Source: Hormoscilla sp. GM7CHS1pb | GTDB taxonomy: Bacteria; Cyanobacteriota; Cyanobacteriia; Cyanobacteriales; Desertifilaceae | DNA: 64,000 bases | Direction: 5' to 3' | Assembly: GCA_014323675.1 (NCBI GenBank) | Contig: JACONN010000002.1 | Coordinates: 2,834,001-2,898,000, forward strand | Part shown: positions 27,079 through 35,820 of the stretch, one piece after another | How the letters are laid out: every line of letters begins with the position of its first letter | Numbering within the stretch: the first letter of the stretch is position 1 | Made by a program: the position numbers and the translations under genes | Notes under the pieces: generated by a model | Told to the model about the DNA's origin: nothing | Database searches by the model: none | The model's input: only the letters and a program-made list of their open reading frames with translations

Positions 27079-27966
27079 TTATTGCCGCCACTTGACTTTT
27101 GCACGTAGCATGAGACGTACAGATAATTCTGGATGTTTAATGGGTGTTCGAGCATGAAGACAGCGTTGATTATCAATAACCAGAAGGCTATTGGGTTCCA
27201 TCATAAAATCAATTATATTATTCCTATTTTTTATAACTGCTTTTATTTGAGAAATTGCTTTCGATAAATTAGTAGAAAGCGATTCTTGAGTTTCTTTAAG
27301 AGCAATTTGATTAGTGTAAGGCAACCACCGAATACTCTTAGATGTAAGTATAGGACATCTAAATACTCCTCCACCTAATTCAGTTGCAATGAGCCAAGGC
27401 AAACTTTCAGAACTTAAAATATCAATAGTCTCTTTCCCAAACCATCTATCTAGTTCATAAACTATAGTATTTATATCCAATAATTGTGTTCGTCCACCAC
27501 CACTTTGGTCAGTTTTTAAACAAAGCAGACAAGTTAAATCATTAGGATTAATCCAATCAGTACCATCAGTATGAAGTTGTTCGTTTAATACACCCCAGCC
27601 AGGTATTTTTAGATCGGTGGATGGACGAATGTAATATACTAATCGTGACCAAGGTTGCTTATAAGGATCGACAACATTTCCAAAAGCTCCTATTAAAGAT
27701 AAAAACAGAAGATTATATGTGTCAAATTTGAGTCCAGTTATATACGCACAGTATGGCGGATTAGATAGTCTTTTACAAACTTCATCTATCAAGTAACTAA
27801 ACATATCAGGTTCAATCGCATGAATTTTTTCACGAATATTTAACTGTAGTTGTGTGTTATATAGTTCTGCATCAGTATATTGTGGAATCATTTGAGTTGC
27901 ACAAAAAAGTTGATCTGCTAGTTTAGGTGTTGCAAATAATTGTACTGATTTAGATAAAGTTATCAT
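27079..27966 (-). CDS. TauD-like Fe(II)/2-oxoglutarate dioxygenase
   Basis: From ATG 27966 (after AAAAGGAATATT) it encodes 295 residues. The HxD metal motif is in EQLHTDGTDW, the distal His in RCLHARTPI, and a 2-oxoglutarate-binding Arg follows in VRLMLRAKV. These order as in the TauD/clavaminate-synthase superfamily. The upstream gene's stop (27987) is 21 bp before this start, so the two dioxygenases are probably co-translated. Such enzymes hydroxylate, desaturate or cyclise natural-product intermediates; the substrate is unknown. Confidence 0.8.
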   Translation of the reverse strand: MITLSKSVQLFATPKLADQLFCATQMIPQYTDAELYNTQLQLNIREKIHAIEPDMFSYLIDEVCKRLSNPPYCAYITGLKFDTYNLLFLSLIGAFGNVVDPYKQPWSRLVYYIRPSTDLKIPGWGVLNEQLHTDGTDWINPNDLTCLLCLKTDQSGGGRTQLLDINTIVYELDRWFGKETIDILSSESLPWLIATELGGGVFRCPILTSKSIRWLPYTNQIALKETQESLSTNLSKAISQIKAVIKNRNNIIDFMMEPNSLLVIDNQRCLHARTPIKHPELSVRLMLRAKVKWRQ

Positions 27967-27986
27967 AATATTCCTTTTAAACCAGA

Positions 27987-28817
27987 TTACATACTCCAAC
28001 GACTAAGACTAAGTCCTGAAGCTTCTTTAGGCATATTATCAGTTCGGTTCTTGGCATAGAAGTCAATATTGCGGGTATTAAGGCTTTTGAACAATGGCCG
28101 TACAGTATCTGGCAATTGGGCTAATTTTTCGGGATCGTTGTCTGGAACATCAACTATTGGACCAGCCCAAGCTGGACGATAGGAAACAGCAAAAAGTTCA
28201 CGGCTATTTTTACTATGATTAGGAAAAACTCCATGAAATAATTTTTGATTTATTACCACAGCCGACCCTGCTTTACAGGTCAACATCAGTTCTTCAGGAT
28301 GAGATTCATACCGCTTATAAGGGTTTGCATCTGAGTGAAGACAAAGATGAGAAAATGGAATAACTTTTAGAGGCGCACATTGAGGGGTAAGATCGTCAAG
28401 ATAGTATAAAACACGAACAAGTCTTGGGGCACTTGATTGCATACCAAATATCTCTGACCCATATGGCTGACTATCAGTATGGATAGCCATACCAATGTAT
28501 CCAGGCTCTATTCGCGAATATGTACATCCTGTGCATATTAAATCATCTCCAAATAATTTGTTTAAAAATTATAACATTGCTGGCAAAGCTACTAGTTCAA
28601 TTGCACTTTTACAATCTGTCCATTGAACATTATGGATAAATTTTTGCTGTTGGCTATATGAAGAAGTTTGAGTTGGTAGGTTTCTCAACTCAAATTTAAT
28701 CTTTGAAATTAAGTCACTTGAAATAAGTGTGGGAAAAATCACGTATCCTCTTAATTCTAAATGCTTAATACATTGACCTTGTGATAATCTTTCGTATTTA
28801 AAAGTAGATTTATTCAT
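27987..28817 (-). pseudogene. Phytanoyl-CoA dioxygenase-like protein with an in-frame TAA
   Basis: One continuous frame of 277 codons is interrupted only by TAA at codon 83 (28571-28569). Upstream it reads HLELRGYVIFPTLISSDLIS, the usual PhyH N-terminal pattern. Downstream it reads CTYSRIEPGYIG, then the HxD motif in MAIHTDSQP, the distal His in KLFHGVFPNHS, and Arg in SRELFAVSYRP. The protein is otherwise complete. The stop could be a real inactivating substitution, a sequencing error, or read-through. There is no other damage, which argues the change is recent or artefactual. Part of the radical SAM block. Confidence 0.8.
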
Positions 28818-28843
28818 TTCTTAATGCTCTGTTTTAATAATCT

Positions 28844-30130
28844 TTACAAAAAGAAAGAATGTTCTGGATAAGGCAAAGTTTTTTTCAAATCCTTTATCCA
28901 TTGACGAACTTTATGAATTTTTCCTTCCCGTCTATATTTTTCGATCTTATGGAAAACATTATTAAGATGAAAACCACGTCCATTACGCGGACAAAAAGTT
29001 TTGAAGCAGGAGGTTTGTTCAGCCAAGTTGAGTACCTGTTTACGTTGTTCGCTTATCCATATATTATCAATAGTGTTTTCAGCTAAATTTCCAATGAAAT
29101 AGTCTGGATTGCCATAGCGGTCTGAGCAAACAACTAAATCGCCATTTGCGGTGACTTCACCAAACCAACCGCATGAAAGGCAAGCCTCACCACCATTGTC
29201 AGAGGAAAAATCTGTTGCTTGAAGAGATGCTTCTGGTACAACAACATTAATTCCTACCTCGGTTAAGAGTTTATAAATTTCAGAACTAGTCTCAACTAAG
29301 GTAGCAAACTTAGTTTGTGTATCTGGTTTTAGTTCAACCTGTGCATTATAAAATTGATAAGTAGGGCGAAAGATTGCATAATCGACTGCACCCGATCCAT
29401 ATTCCTCGCACAATTGACGAATAAAAAGAGCGGTAGGAACTAAATCATGAAGGTTTCGTTCATCAACTACGACTGAAACTCCTACTATTGTCGAAGTATT
29501 TATCTCACTTTTTCTTCTGGCAAGTTCCCGTAAGTTGCTTAATACGCGCTCGACATAATTAAGCTCTGGGCGATAACCATGATGGATTTGATGTACAGAT
29601 TTTGTAACTGCGTCTAAGCTGACTCTAATAAAAACAATTTCAGCATCAAGAAGAATTTCTAACTTGTCTGTATTCAACAGGCTTCCATTTGTAAATAGAC
29701 ATTGCTTTAATCCCAACTCATTAGCTCTAATGACAGCAGGATAGAGCAACGGATGCATTGTTGGCTCACCTCCGACCCACTGAATCCCAATCTTATAAGC
29801 AGCGAGATTATCCAGTATTTGATGAAGTTTCTTTTCGCTCATTACTGTGGATTCAGTAGCGTGAGGATGATTAAAAACATCTTCGTATGACCAGTCTTCC
29901 CTTGCTGTTCGGCAACTACACCAAGGACACGCAAAGTTACATAGATATGTTGGTGACAATTCTACATGAAGTGGTTTAACTTCTTCGTAGCGTCCTTCCA
30001 GTATCAGCTCAACTCTATCCTCCCAAAATACCCACTGTCCTGACTCCTTACGGGCGGAGGAAAACTCAGCATAATTGCCGTAACCACAAACTTGATTTGG
30101 AAGCGGATAGAGGTTTTCTTTGTCATTCAT
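28844..30130 (-). CDS. Radical SAM/SPASM-type protein B
   Basis: The 428-residue protein has the radical SAM cluster motif CNFACPWC (C64, C68, C71), followed by GGEPTMHP (SAM-binding GGE) and a TIM-barrel core. A C-terminal cysteine-rich SPASM-like region reads CLSCGWFGEVTANGDLVVCS, IGNLAENTIDNIW and CFKTFCPRNGRG, so one or two extra Fe-S clusters are expected. Its ATG (30130) directly follows the stop of serS (30131) with no gap. It is a clear paralogue of radical SAM protein A at 31487-32929. SPASM enzymes often modify peptides or activated carrier-bound substrates; the target is unknown. Confidence 0.88.
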   Translation of the reverse strand: MNDKENLYPLPNQVCGYGNYAEFSSARKESGQWVFWEDRVELILEGRYEEVKPLHVELSPTYLCNFACPWCSCRTAREDWSYEDVFNHPHATESTVMSEKKLHQILDNLAAYKIGIQWVGGEPTMHPLLYPAVIRANELGLKQCLFTNGSLLNTDKLEILLDAEIVFIRVSLDAVTKSVHQIHHGYRPELNYVERVLSNLRELARRKSEINTSTIVGVSVVVDERNLHDLVPTALFIRQLCEEYGSGAVDYAIFRPTYQFYNAQVELKPDTQTKFATLVETSSEIYKLLTEVGINVVVPEASLQATDFSSDNGGEACLSCGWFGEVTANGDLVVCSDRYGNPDYFIGNLAENTIDNIWISEQRKQVLNLAEQTSCFKTFCPRNGRGFHLNNVFHKIEKYRREGKIHKVRQWIKDLKKTLPYPEHSFFL

Positions 30131-31411
30131 CTAAGATCCTCCAATACTCTCACAACCCATGAATGGGATAAGAGGTTCAGGAATTTTCACAGAGCCATCA
30201 GGTTGCTGTCCATGCTCAATAATGGCAGCCCATACACGGGGGGTAGCTATTGCCGAGCCATTGAGAGCATGAACCAGTTCTGTCTTACCCTTACCTCGTC
30301 GAAAGCGAATGTTTCCTCGGCGTGTTTGAAAATCTGTAAAAATACCAACCGATGAAACTTCAAGCCATTTGTTTACACCAGGAGCATATACTTCAACATC
30401 AAAAATACGGGCTGAAGAGAAGGTTAAATCTCCGGCACACAGATCGAGGATGCGATAAGGCAGTCCCAATAACTTCAAGGGGCGCAGTGCATCTTCAAGT
30501 AAATCTTCAAATTCAGTTTGCACTTGCTCTGGGGTACACAGGCGCACAAGCTCTACCTTATGGAATTCATGTAAGCGCTGCATTCCTCTAGTATCTTTAC
30601 CAGCACTACCCGCTTCGCGTCGATAGCAAACTGTATAAGCCATATAACGTTTTGGAAGATCCTCTACGGCCAAAATTTCATCACGGTGTAAATTGGTAAG
30701 TGGAACTTCCCCAGTTGGAATCGCCCACAAATCTTCATCACGAAGCTTATAGGCATCAAACTCAAATTTGGGAAGATGACCAGTCGCAGTAAATGACTCT
30801 GTTGTAACAAATTGGGGAGGTAAAATTTCCTCATATTTTTCTTTATTGAGTTCCAAACCGAATTGAATGAGTGCTCTTAGTAGTTTTGCCCCTTGACCTC
30901 GCAGAAGAGCAAACATCGATCCACTCAATTTAGCAGCACGCTCAGCATCATAGATACCAAGATTACTAGCAATCTCCCAATGTGGTTTGTATGTTTTTCC
31001 TTGATAATTCTCTTCGCTGTAGCCTTCTACTCGAAGCACTACGTTTTCTGTTTCATCTTTTCCATCTGGACAATCATCTGATGGAATATTTGGGACAATA
31101 AGAAGAATGTAGTTAGCCTTTTCTTCAGTATCTTTAAGTTGCGATTCAAGGGAAGCTAGATTATCCTTCAGTTGGGCAACATCAATCTTGCGGATTTCTA
31201 CATCCTCATTTTTCCCTTGTCGTATAAGCTGTCCAATTTCATCGGAGATACTGTTAACCTTGGCACGCAAATCTCCTACTTTTCCAACCAAGACCTTGCG
31301 CGTTTCCAAAAGACGACGCGCTTCTTGCAATGATTCTATTTCTACTCCTTTCCGTGCAAGTCGTTGCGCGGTATTTTCAAAATCGTTTAACAGTAGGTTT
31401 CGTTCAATCAT
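30131..31411 (-). CDS. Seryl-tRNA synthetase, divergent type, inside biosynthetic block
   Basis: The 426-residue enzyme has the SerRS N-terminal coiled coil (about 25-105), class II motif 2 in YRREAGSAGKDTRGMQRLHE, and motif 3 NGSAIATPRVWAAIIE. TGEVPLTNLHRDEIL stands at the usual TAEVPLTN site. Typical bacterial motif 3 is NGSGLAVGR-like, so this copy is divergent, more like the SALATPR type. It sits between two radical SAM genes and abuts the second with no spacing, so it is probably part of their operon. Extra SerRS genes in biosynthetic clusters are known either to give self-resistance (albomycin) or to supply Ser-tRNA to an aminoacyl transferase (valanimycin). Which applies here is unknown. 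Confidence 0.85.
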   Translation of the reverse strand: MIERNLLLNDFENTAQRLARKGVEIESLQEARRLLETRKVLVGKVGDLRAKVNSISDEIGQLIRQGKNEDVEIRKIDVAQLKDNLASLESQLKDTEEKANYILLIVPNIPSDDCPDGKDETENVVLRVEGYSEENYQGKTYKPHWEIASNLGIYDAERAAKLSGSMFALLRGQGAKLLRALIQFGLELNKEKYEEILPPQFVTTESFTATGHLPKFEFDAYKLRDEDLWAIPTGEVPLTNLHRDEILAVEDLPKRYMAYTVCYRREAGSAGKDTRGMQRLHEFHKVELVRLCTPEQVQTEFEDLLEDALRPLKLLGLPYRILDLCAGDLTFSSARIFDVEVYAPGVNKWLEVSSVGIFTDFQTRRGNIRFRRGKGKTELVHALNGSAIATPRVWAAIIEHGQQPDGSVKIPEPLIPFMGCESIGGS

Positions 31412-31486
31412 AATACTTAGTTACTCCAAAGGTAAATGTGAGCGACAGGTCAAACTATATAAAAAATGAGTGACCCAAGGGTAAAG

Positions 31487-32929
31487 TCACTTCGCGAAGA
31501 TCGTCAATCCACTGACGAACAAGCTCCATTTGTCCCTCACTACGCTTTCTTCAATTTGGTGAAAAAGACGATTGTAGTGATGTCCTCGTGAATTATGAGG
31601 ACAAGCTGTTTTATAACATTCTTTTGCGTTGATTTTAGCTAGTACCTCCTTCCGCCTTTGGGATGACCATATCTCTTCAAGAGTCTGTTCAAAAAGATTG
31701 CCAATGGTATATTCAGGATTACCGTATGAATCAGAGCACAACTGAACATCTCCGTTATGACGAATTTCGCCACACATTCCATATGCCAGACAGTTTGTGC
31801 CTTTATAAAAATTATCTGACGGAGGTTCTTCAAATGAGTCTTTGATCAGGATTAATGGAATTCCAACTTCATCCAGTATTTTTTGACAGATTCCTTCTTC
31901 TTTGACTAAATCGTAAGCACGCTTCTTCGTATCATCCTTGAGTTTTGCGTACTTATGTTCAAAGTGGTCATAGTTAAACACGGGACGCGCAATTACATAA
32001 TCAATTCCCGCACCTACTTCATTCACTAATGCTCGAATCTCTTCTACGGCAGCAACAAAATCATCCATATTACGTTCATCAATAATCAGAGATATACCAA
32101 CAAGTGTTCTCGCTTTACGTTCTTGTTTGCGTCGAGCTAGTTCCCGCATCTTTAACTTGACTCGTTCAAAGTAATCCCATCCTTTCGGATATCCATGAAA
32201 CTTACGGTATGCCTCTTCTGTACCACAGTTGAGACTTACACGAACAAGAATAGGATCGGCATCAAGAACTCGATCCACATCAAGAAAAACACCATTTGTC
32301 AAAAAGCTGGCAGTTATACCTAGAGACCGTGCGTAAAGCATTGCATCATAGGTGAATGGACTAGCTGTGGGATCGCCGCCTCCCCAAACAATTCCCATCT
32401 GATCGTCAATACGCTTCGTAGCCATTTGATCGATAACGCGACGAAGACCTTCTGGATGCATAGTGTTGCGCTTCTCTATGGGAGTATTATTATCCCACGA
32501 GCCACCCTCTACCCAATGAGTACGAGTTTCTCTTCGGCTGCAATGAGGACACATAAAATTACAGACAAGAGTGAAAATTCCTTCAAAGTGTACTGGCGGC
32601 AACTCATGGTATCTAGCTTCGAGAACCATCTGGGCTCGTTTAGGCCAGTGGACCCATTGAGCCATGAATTTAGGAAGTTTTTCAAATTCGCTTCGAGAAC
32701 AGTACTCCCCAACTCTATCGGGAACGGGAAATTTAGTTCGACTATCAAGATTTGGCAACCAAGCACCCGGATATGGCTGTAAGGGGCTAATGAGAGAGTC
32801 ATTTGAGAACATCACCTCATCCCCGACTTTAATAGCTTGATGTCCGTCAATAACCCTTGAAGTTTGTAAAGGCTCCAGCATCACATCTGTGATGTTAGGC
32901 AACTGCTGTTCTTGGTTTCTTTGAATCAT
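31487..32929 (-). CDS. Radical SAM/SPASM-type protein A
   Basis: The 480-residue protein has an N-terminal extension of about 110 residues, the cluster motif CNFMCPHC (C123, C127, C130), the GGGDPTAS SAM-binding region and the SPASM-like tail CLAYGMCGEIRHNGDVQLCS, IGNLFEQTLEEIW and CYKTACPHNSRGHH. It is a paralogue of protein B: shared features include VRVSL, RELARRK and the GNP-(E/D)-Y-x-IGNL block. It starts 10 bp after the PP-loop gene. Two paralogous SPASM enzymes in one operon suggest successive modifications of one substrate. Confidence 0.88.
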   Translation of the reverse strand: MIQRNQEQQLPNITDVMLEPLQTSRVIDGHQAIKVGDEVMFSNDSLISPLQPYPGAWLPNLDSRTKFPVPDRVGEYCSRSEFEKLPKFMAQWVHWPKRAQMVLEARYHELPPVHFEGIFTLVCNFMCPHCSRRETRTHWVEGGSWDNNTPIEKRNTMHPEGLRRVIDQMATKRIDDQMGIVWGGGDPTASPFTYDAMLYARSLGITASFLTNGVFLDVDRVLDADPILVRVSLNCGTEEAYRKFHGYPKGWDYFERVKLKMRELARRKQERKARTLVGISLIIDERNMDDFVAAVEEIRALVNEVGAGIDYVIARPVFNYDHFEHKYAKLKDDTKKRAYDLVKEEGICQKILDEVGIPLILIKDSFEEPPSDNFYKGTNCLAYGMCGEIRHNGDVQLCSDSYGNPEYTIGNLFEQTLEEIWSSQRRKEVLAKINAKECYKTACPHNSRGHHYNRLFHQIEESVVRDKWSLFVSGLTIFAK

Positions 32930-32939
32930 AGAATCTCCC

Positions 32940-34148
32940 TTAATTAATAAATCCTGATTGAGTAAGAATTACACAAGCATCACACAAGTCGGTAGTCATT
33001 TCAGCCAAAGGTTGAGGCAAAATGGATGCTCCACAGTTTGAGCATTGTTTATAGCTTAATTGATGCTTACCACGAAACCGCAAATTGTTAGCAGTAAACA
33101 GCATAATTTCTAGTCCTGGCCAGTAAGACTGTAGTATGTCAGCCAAGTAATAGTAAAAGTTTCGATCTTTTGGGTTCTTTTCCCAAGCATTAGGAGTAGT
33201 ATGGCGGGCAAGTTTACCAGTTTGATGTAAATGGTATAGATGAAGCTCACGCTTATGGACAAATGCTAATGGGTAGATATATGTTAATCTGCCAATTTGT
33301 CGAAGTGGAATATCTGCTATGTCGTAACCAGTCATCCAACCGTTCAGAACTCCTCCAATCAGATCGGTCGTATGCAAGCCAAGGGCAACTCGATTTAAGC
33401 CCTCCTTCTCTGCAAAGACTTCTAGTGTTCTGCGGGTAGTGTGATGGTCTATGTACATTGCATGATGTGCAAAAGGAGTGTCCATTAAAGCTGGAAGAAC
33501 TTCCCTTAATGGAGTATTAAGGTGAAATATTTCTTCTGCCAAACTTGCCGACGCAATATGATGTTCTATACCTAGGCTCTTAGCCAACTCAGAAGCGTGT
33601 TGGAAGGCTGGAGAGGTCTGACTATCAAAATCCTCAAAGGTCACCGCAACCAGTCGAAACTTTGGGAGATAGGAGCGAGCTGCTGACAGAGCCAATAGCA
33701 ACGAGCTACTATCAACACCACCAGATAGACCTAGAAGAAGTCCATCGCCTTCACGAATAAGATCAAACTCTTGACAGGTTTCTACGACTGTTCGCTCTAC
33801 TAATTCAGATAAGTCTGGTAAAAGGAGAGAGACTGATTCTGCATCTAGTGAGCCATTTTTATTAAAACTCAATCTTTTCTTGACATAAGGCGATATACTG
33901 GCAGAAAGGTTGTTTGCCAATTTTTCGTAAACACTTCGTATATTCTTTATGTCATAACCTTCAATTAAGGCAGCTATATATTCTGAATCTTGCTTAATTT
34001 CGTGTAATTCAGATACAGGTTCACCATCCTTAAGAACAATAACTGAAGCACTAGGAATACGATGTCGAAGTAGAAGTTGATCCACTCGTTCACCATTGAG
34101 TGGATGAAGAACCTCTAGATTTTGCATCCGATCTACGAATTTGAACAT
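32940..34148 (-). CDS. PP-loop ATPase fused to N-terminal ubiquitin-like (ThiS/MoaD-like) domain
   Basis: Residues 1-68 look like a beta-grasp sulfur-carrier domain (HPLNGERVDQLL, SVIVLKDGEPVSEL), but without the C-terminal Gly-Gly that carriers need. Residues 130-350 are an ATP-pyrophosphatase: SGGVDSS at 142-148, then FTP-like VTFEDFD and PLAFVHKRELHLYHL. The C-terminus has a zinc site, C369-x2-C372 and C389-x2-C392. The layout resembles TtuA/NcsA tRNA thiolases, which take sulfur from a ubiquitin-like partner; here the partner domain is fused. I infer sulfur insertion or adenylate-forming chemistry on the cluster's substrate. It leads the enzyme genes and lies 124 bp after the candidate precursor. 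Confidence 0.72.
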   Translation of the reverse strand: MFKFVDRMQNLEVLHPLNGERVDQLLLRHRIPSASVIVLKDGEPVSELHEIKQDSEYIAALIEGYDIKNIRSVYEKLANNLSASISPYVKKRLSFNKNGSLDAESVSLLLPDLSELVERTVVETCQEFDLIREGDGLLLGLSGGVDSSSLLLALSAARSYLPKFRLVAVTFEDFDSQTSPAFQHASELAKSLGIEHHIASASLAEEIFHLNTPLREVLPALMDTPFAHHAMYIDHHTTRRTLEVFAEKEGLNRVALGLHTTDLIGGVLNGWMTGYDIADIPLRQIGRLTYIYPLAFVHKRELHLYHLHQTGKLARHTTPNAWEKNPKDRNFYYYLADILQSYWPGLEIMLFTANNLRFRGKHQLSYKQCSNCGASILPQPLAEMTTDLCDACVILTQSGFIN

Positions 34149-34272
34149 AAAACATCTTATCTAGGAAAAATAAATCCTCAAAAGGCTTTTCATAAACGGC
34201 GTTTACCAGATACAAAAAGCCTTAAAGCCTTTCGGACAAAAAGAGCTACAAATTCATCAGGAGTTCCTGGAT

Positions 34273-34446
34273 CTATTTGCTGGCTCTAGGGTCTGCACAA
34301 CACGTGCGAAAACGCAATACGTCTTCACGAATTTTATTTCGCGCATTAGATAAAGATCCTTTTAGGGATGAGATTTTACTAGCTGAGTTGACAGTGAAAG
34401 CATTTTCAGCAATGGTGATGGTAGAGTACAGGGTTTTAGTTTGCAT
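34273..34446 (-). CDS. Candidate precursor peptide (57 aa) at the head of the cluster
   Basis: A 57-residue frame starts at ATG 34446, 10 nt after a strong AAGGAGA box (34463-34457), and ends with TAG at 34275-34273. The N-terminal part (MQTKTLYSTITIAENAFTVN) is leader-like. A Ser/Lys/Asn-rich middle (SASKISSLKGSLSNARNKIR) follows, and the C-terminus carries two adjacent cysteines (RFRTCCADPRASK). It is first in the same-strand block of modifying enzymes. I recognise no family; the precursor role is inferred from position, size, ribosome site and the radical SAM/SPASM neighbours. Confidence 0.5.
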   Translation of the reverse strand: MQTKTLYSTITIAENAFTVNSASKISSLKGSLSNARNKIREDVLRFRTCCADPRASK

Positions 34447-34492
34447 AACTTGGATGTCTCCTTAAGCTGTCGCGGGTATTTTCCAAAACGGT

Positions 34493-34498
34493 ATTGTA
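34493..34498 (-). promoter_or_regulatory. Possible -10 element (TACAAT) for the biosynthetic block
   Basis: Reverse-strand TACAAT lies about 47 bp upstream of the candidate precursor start. No convincing -35 hexamer is visible, so this is a weak proposal based on position and a five-of-six match. Confidence 0.25.
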
Positions 34499-34516
34499 GT
34501 TATCACTGCTGCGATC

Positions 34517-34736
34517 GCCGAATCAAATCCGACTGACCACAACTTTTACTACTATACAAAATACATCTCAATTGTGCCAATAGTAATTATACCTAATTGC
34601 GAAATTTTTGGTAATAAAATTTGCTTCTGTAAAGCAACCAGTCGTCGAATCAAATCCGACTGGCTACAATCCACACTACAACAACTATACATGGGTGCAT
34701 CTCGATTGTTGTGAAGTAATTATACTTTAATGCGAG
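34517..34736. repeat. Direct repeat upstream of the biosynthetic block
   Basis: Two units (34517-34602 and 34643-34736) share GAATCAAATCCGACTG, then ACTATAC, CATCTC-(A/G)-ATTGT and AGTAATTATAC. Divergence is moderate. No gene is visible from 34447 to 35526 apart from a doubtful 42-codon frame at 35191. Confidence 0.65.
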
Positions 34737-34819
34737 ATTATTATTCAAAGCTGAGTATCCAGGGAAGCCAGGACGGCGATCGCACCTGGATAGTGAATAG
34801 TATGTTGTTGAGGTGGTCC

Positions 34820-35500
34820 AAATCCCCTCTGGCTTTTTTGCCAATCTACATAAACACTCATAGACACTCCTCAAGGTCATGTTATACGGAATTTTTCCAT
34901 AATGCATCCCGATCGGGAGCTTATACAGATTTCATTGCCTAGTCTAACACGCTCGTGTGCCTTGGTAGCCTAAATTCTATTAATTTTTGTTAATTTCCTG
35001 AAAGCCTCTCCCATAAAGGGATTCGGCTATTATACATTTCTTAACATCTGCTGGGCAGTGTTGGGCCGTGCCGGCCGTGCCTACCTACTTATCTTTTACC
35101 GATCGCCCCGACCCCTTTCTATTCTAATATATCGATATCCAGTCCGTATCGGTGTGGTGGCGAGCGCTCTGCCCGCCGGTCGCTCTACTCATGGCTATCC
35201 AAGCGCTACCCCAGTCACAAGCCGAAATTGCCGCACTGGCGTATTTGCCTCAAAGGCCGCACCAGCCTATTGCCGGTGGTTCTCTTGTGCATGAACAGTA
35301 TGCCGCCGAGGTGGGATAAATCGCTCTGGCTTTTTTACTAATCTACATAAACACCCCTTATGTCATGTTATACGGAATTTTTCCATCTAGCATCCTGATT
35401 TTGGAGCTTATACAGATTTCATCACCTAGTCTAACACGCTCGTGTGCCTTGGTAGCCGAAATTATGTTAAGTTTTGTTAAATTTATGAAACCCTCTCCCA
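34820..35500. repeat. Pair of about 190-bp direct repeats
   Basis: Unit 1 (34820-35013) and unit 2 (35318-35500) share CCTCTGGCTTTTTTGCC-like sequence, ATCTACATAAACAC, GTCATGTTATACGGAATTTT, CTAGTCTAACACGCTCGTGT and GCCTTGGTAGCC. They flank about 300 bp of higher G+C DNA with no clear gene. They could be duplicated leaders or the edges of an old insertion. Confidence 0.7.
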
Positions 35501-35526
35501 GAAATCGATAACTACGAAACTCTTGC

Positions 35527-35820
35527 TTAAGGATTAGACAGATCCTGTTCTAGAAGAGATTGAAGCAAGCTGGATGATATCCAGAAATTAGTTTCCCGCA
35601 GTCTTTCAATAGCGACAGTGAGATCGATTAATCCCAGGGTCGCAGACTGCTGCAACACTCCCAGTAAACCAGTCACAATTAGCCCCCGTTCTACTGCAAG
35701 TCGCCTTGCTTGGATATCGTCGAGTAAAATCAAATCTGCCTCTAGTTCTTCGGCCAGCAAAATCGCTTCGCGTTCGCCAGCACCCAATCGTTGCAGTGGG
35801 ACGTCAGGGGGCGTAGATAC
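35527..35820 (-). pseudogene. DUF3368-type (PIN-like) toxin fragment
   Basis: The open frame reads PLQRLGAGEREAILLAEELE, ADLILLDDIQARRLAVERGL and VTGLLGVLQQSATLGLIDL. This matches the C-terminal two thirds of DUF3368 proteins, VapC-like nucleases usually paired with a small antitoxin. The N-terminal part, with the first acidic residue of the PIN fold, is missing: the frame stops being related where the carB downstream flank begins (about 35820). No antitoxin gene is adjacent. Confidence 0.65.

Noticed and set aside
35191-35319. 42-codon forward frame between the direct repeats
   Set aside because: No convincing ribosome site or conserved pattern; it could be a gene scrap but cannot be supported.
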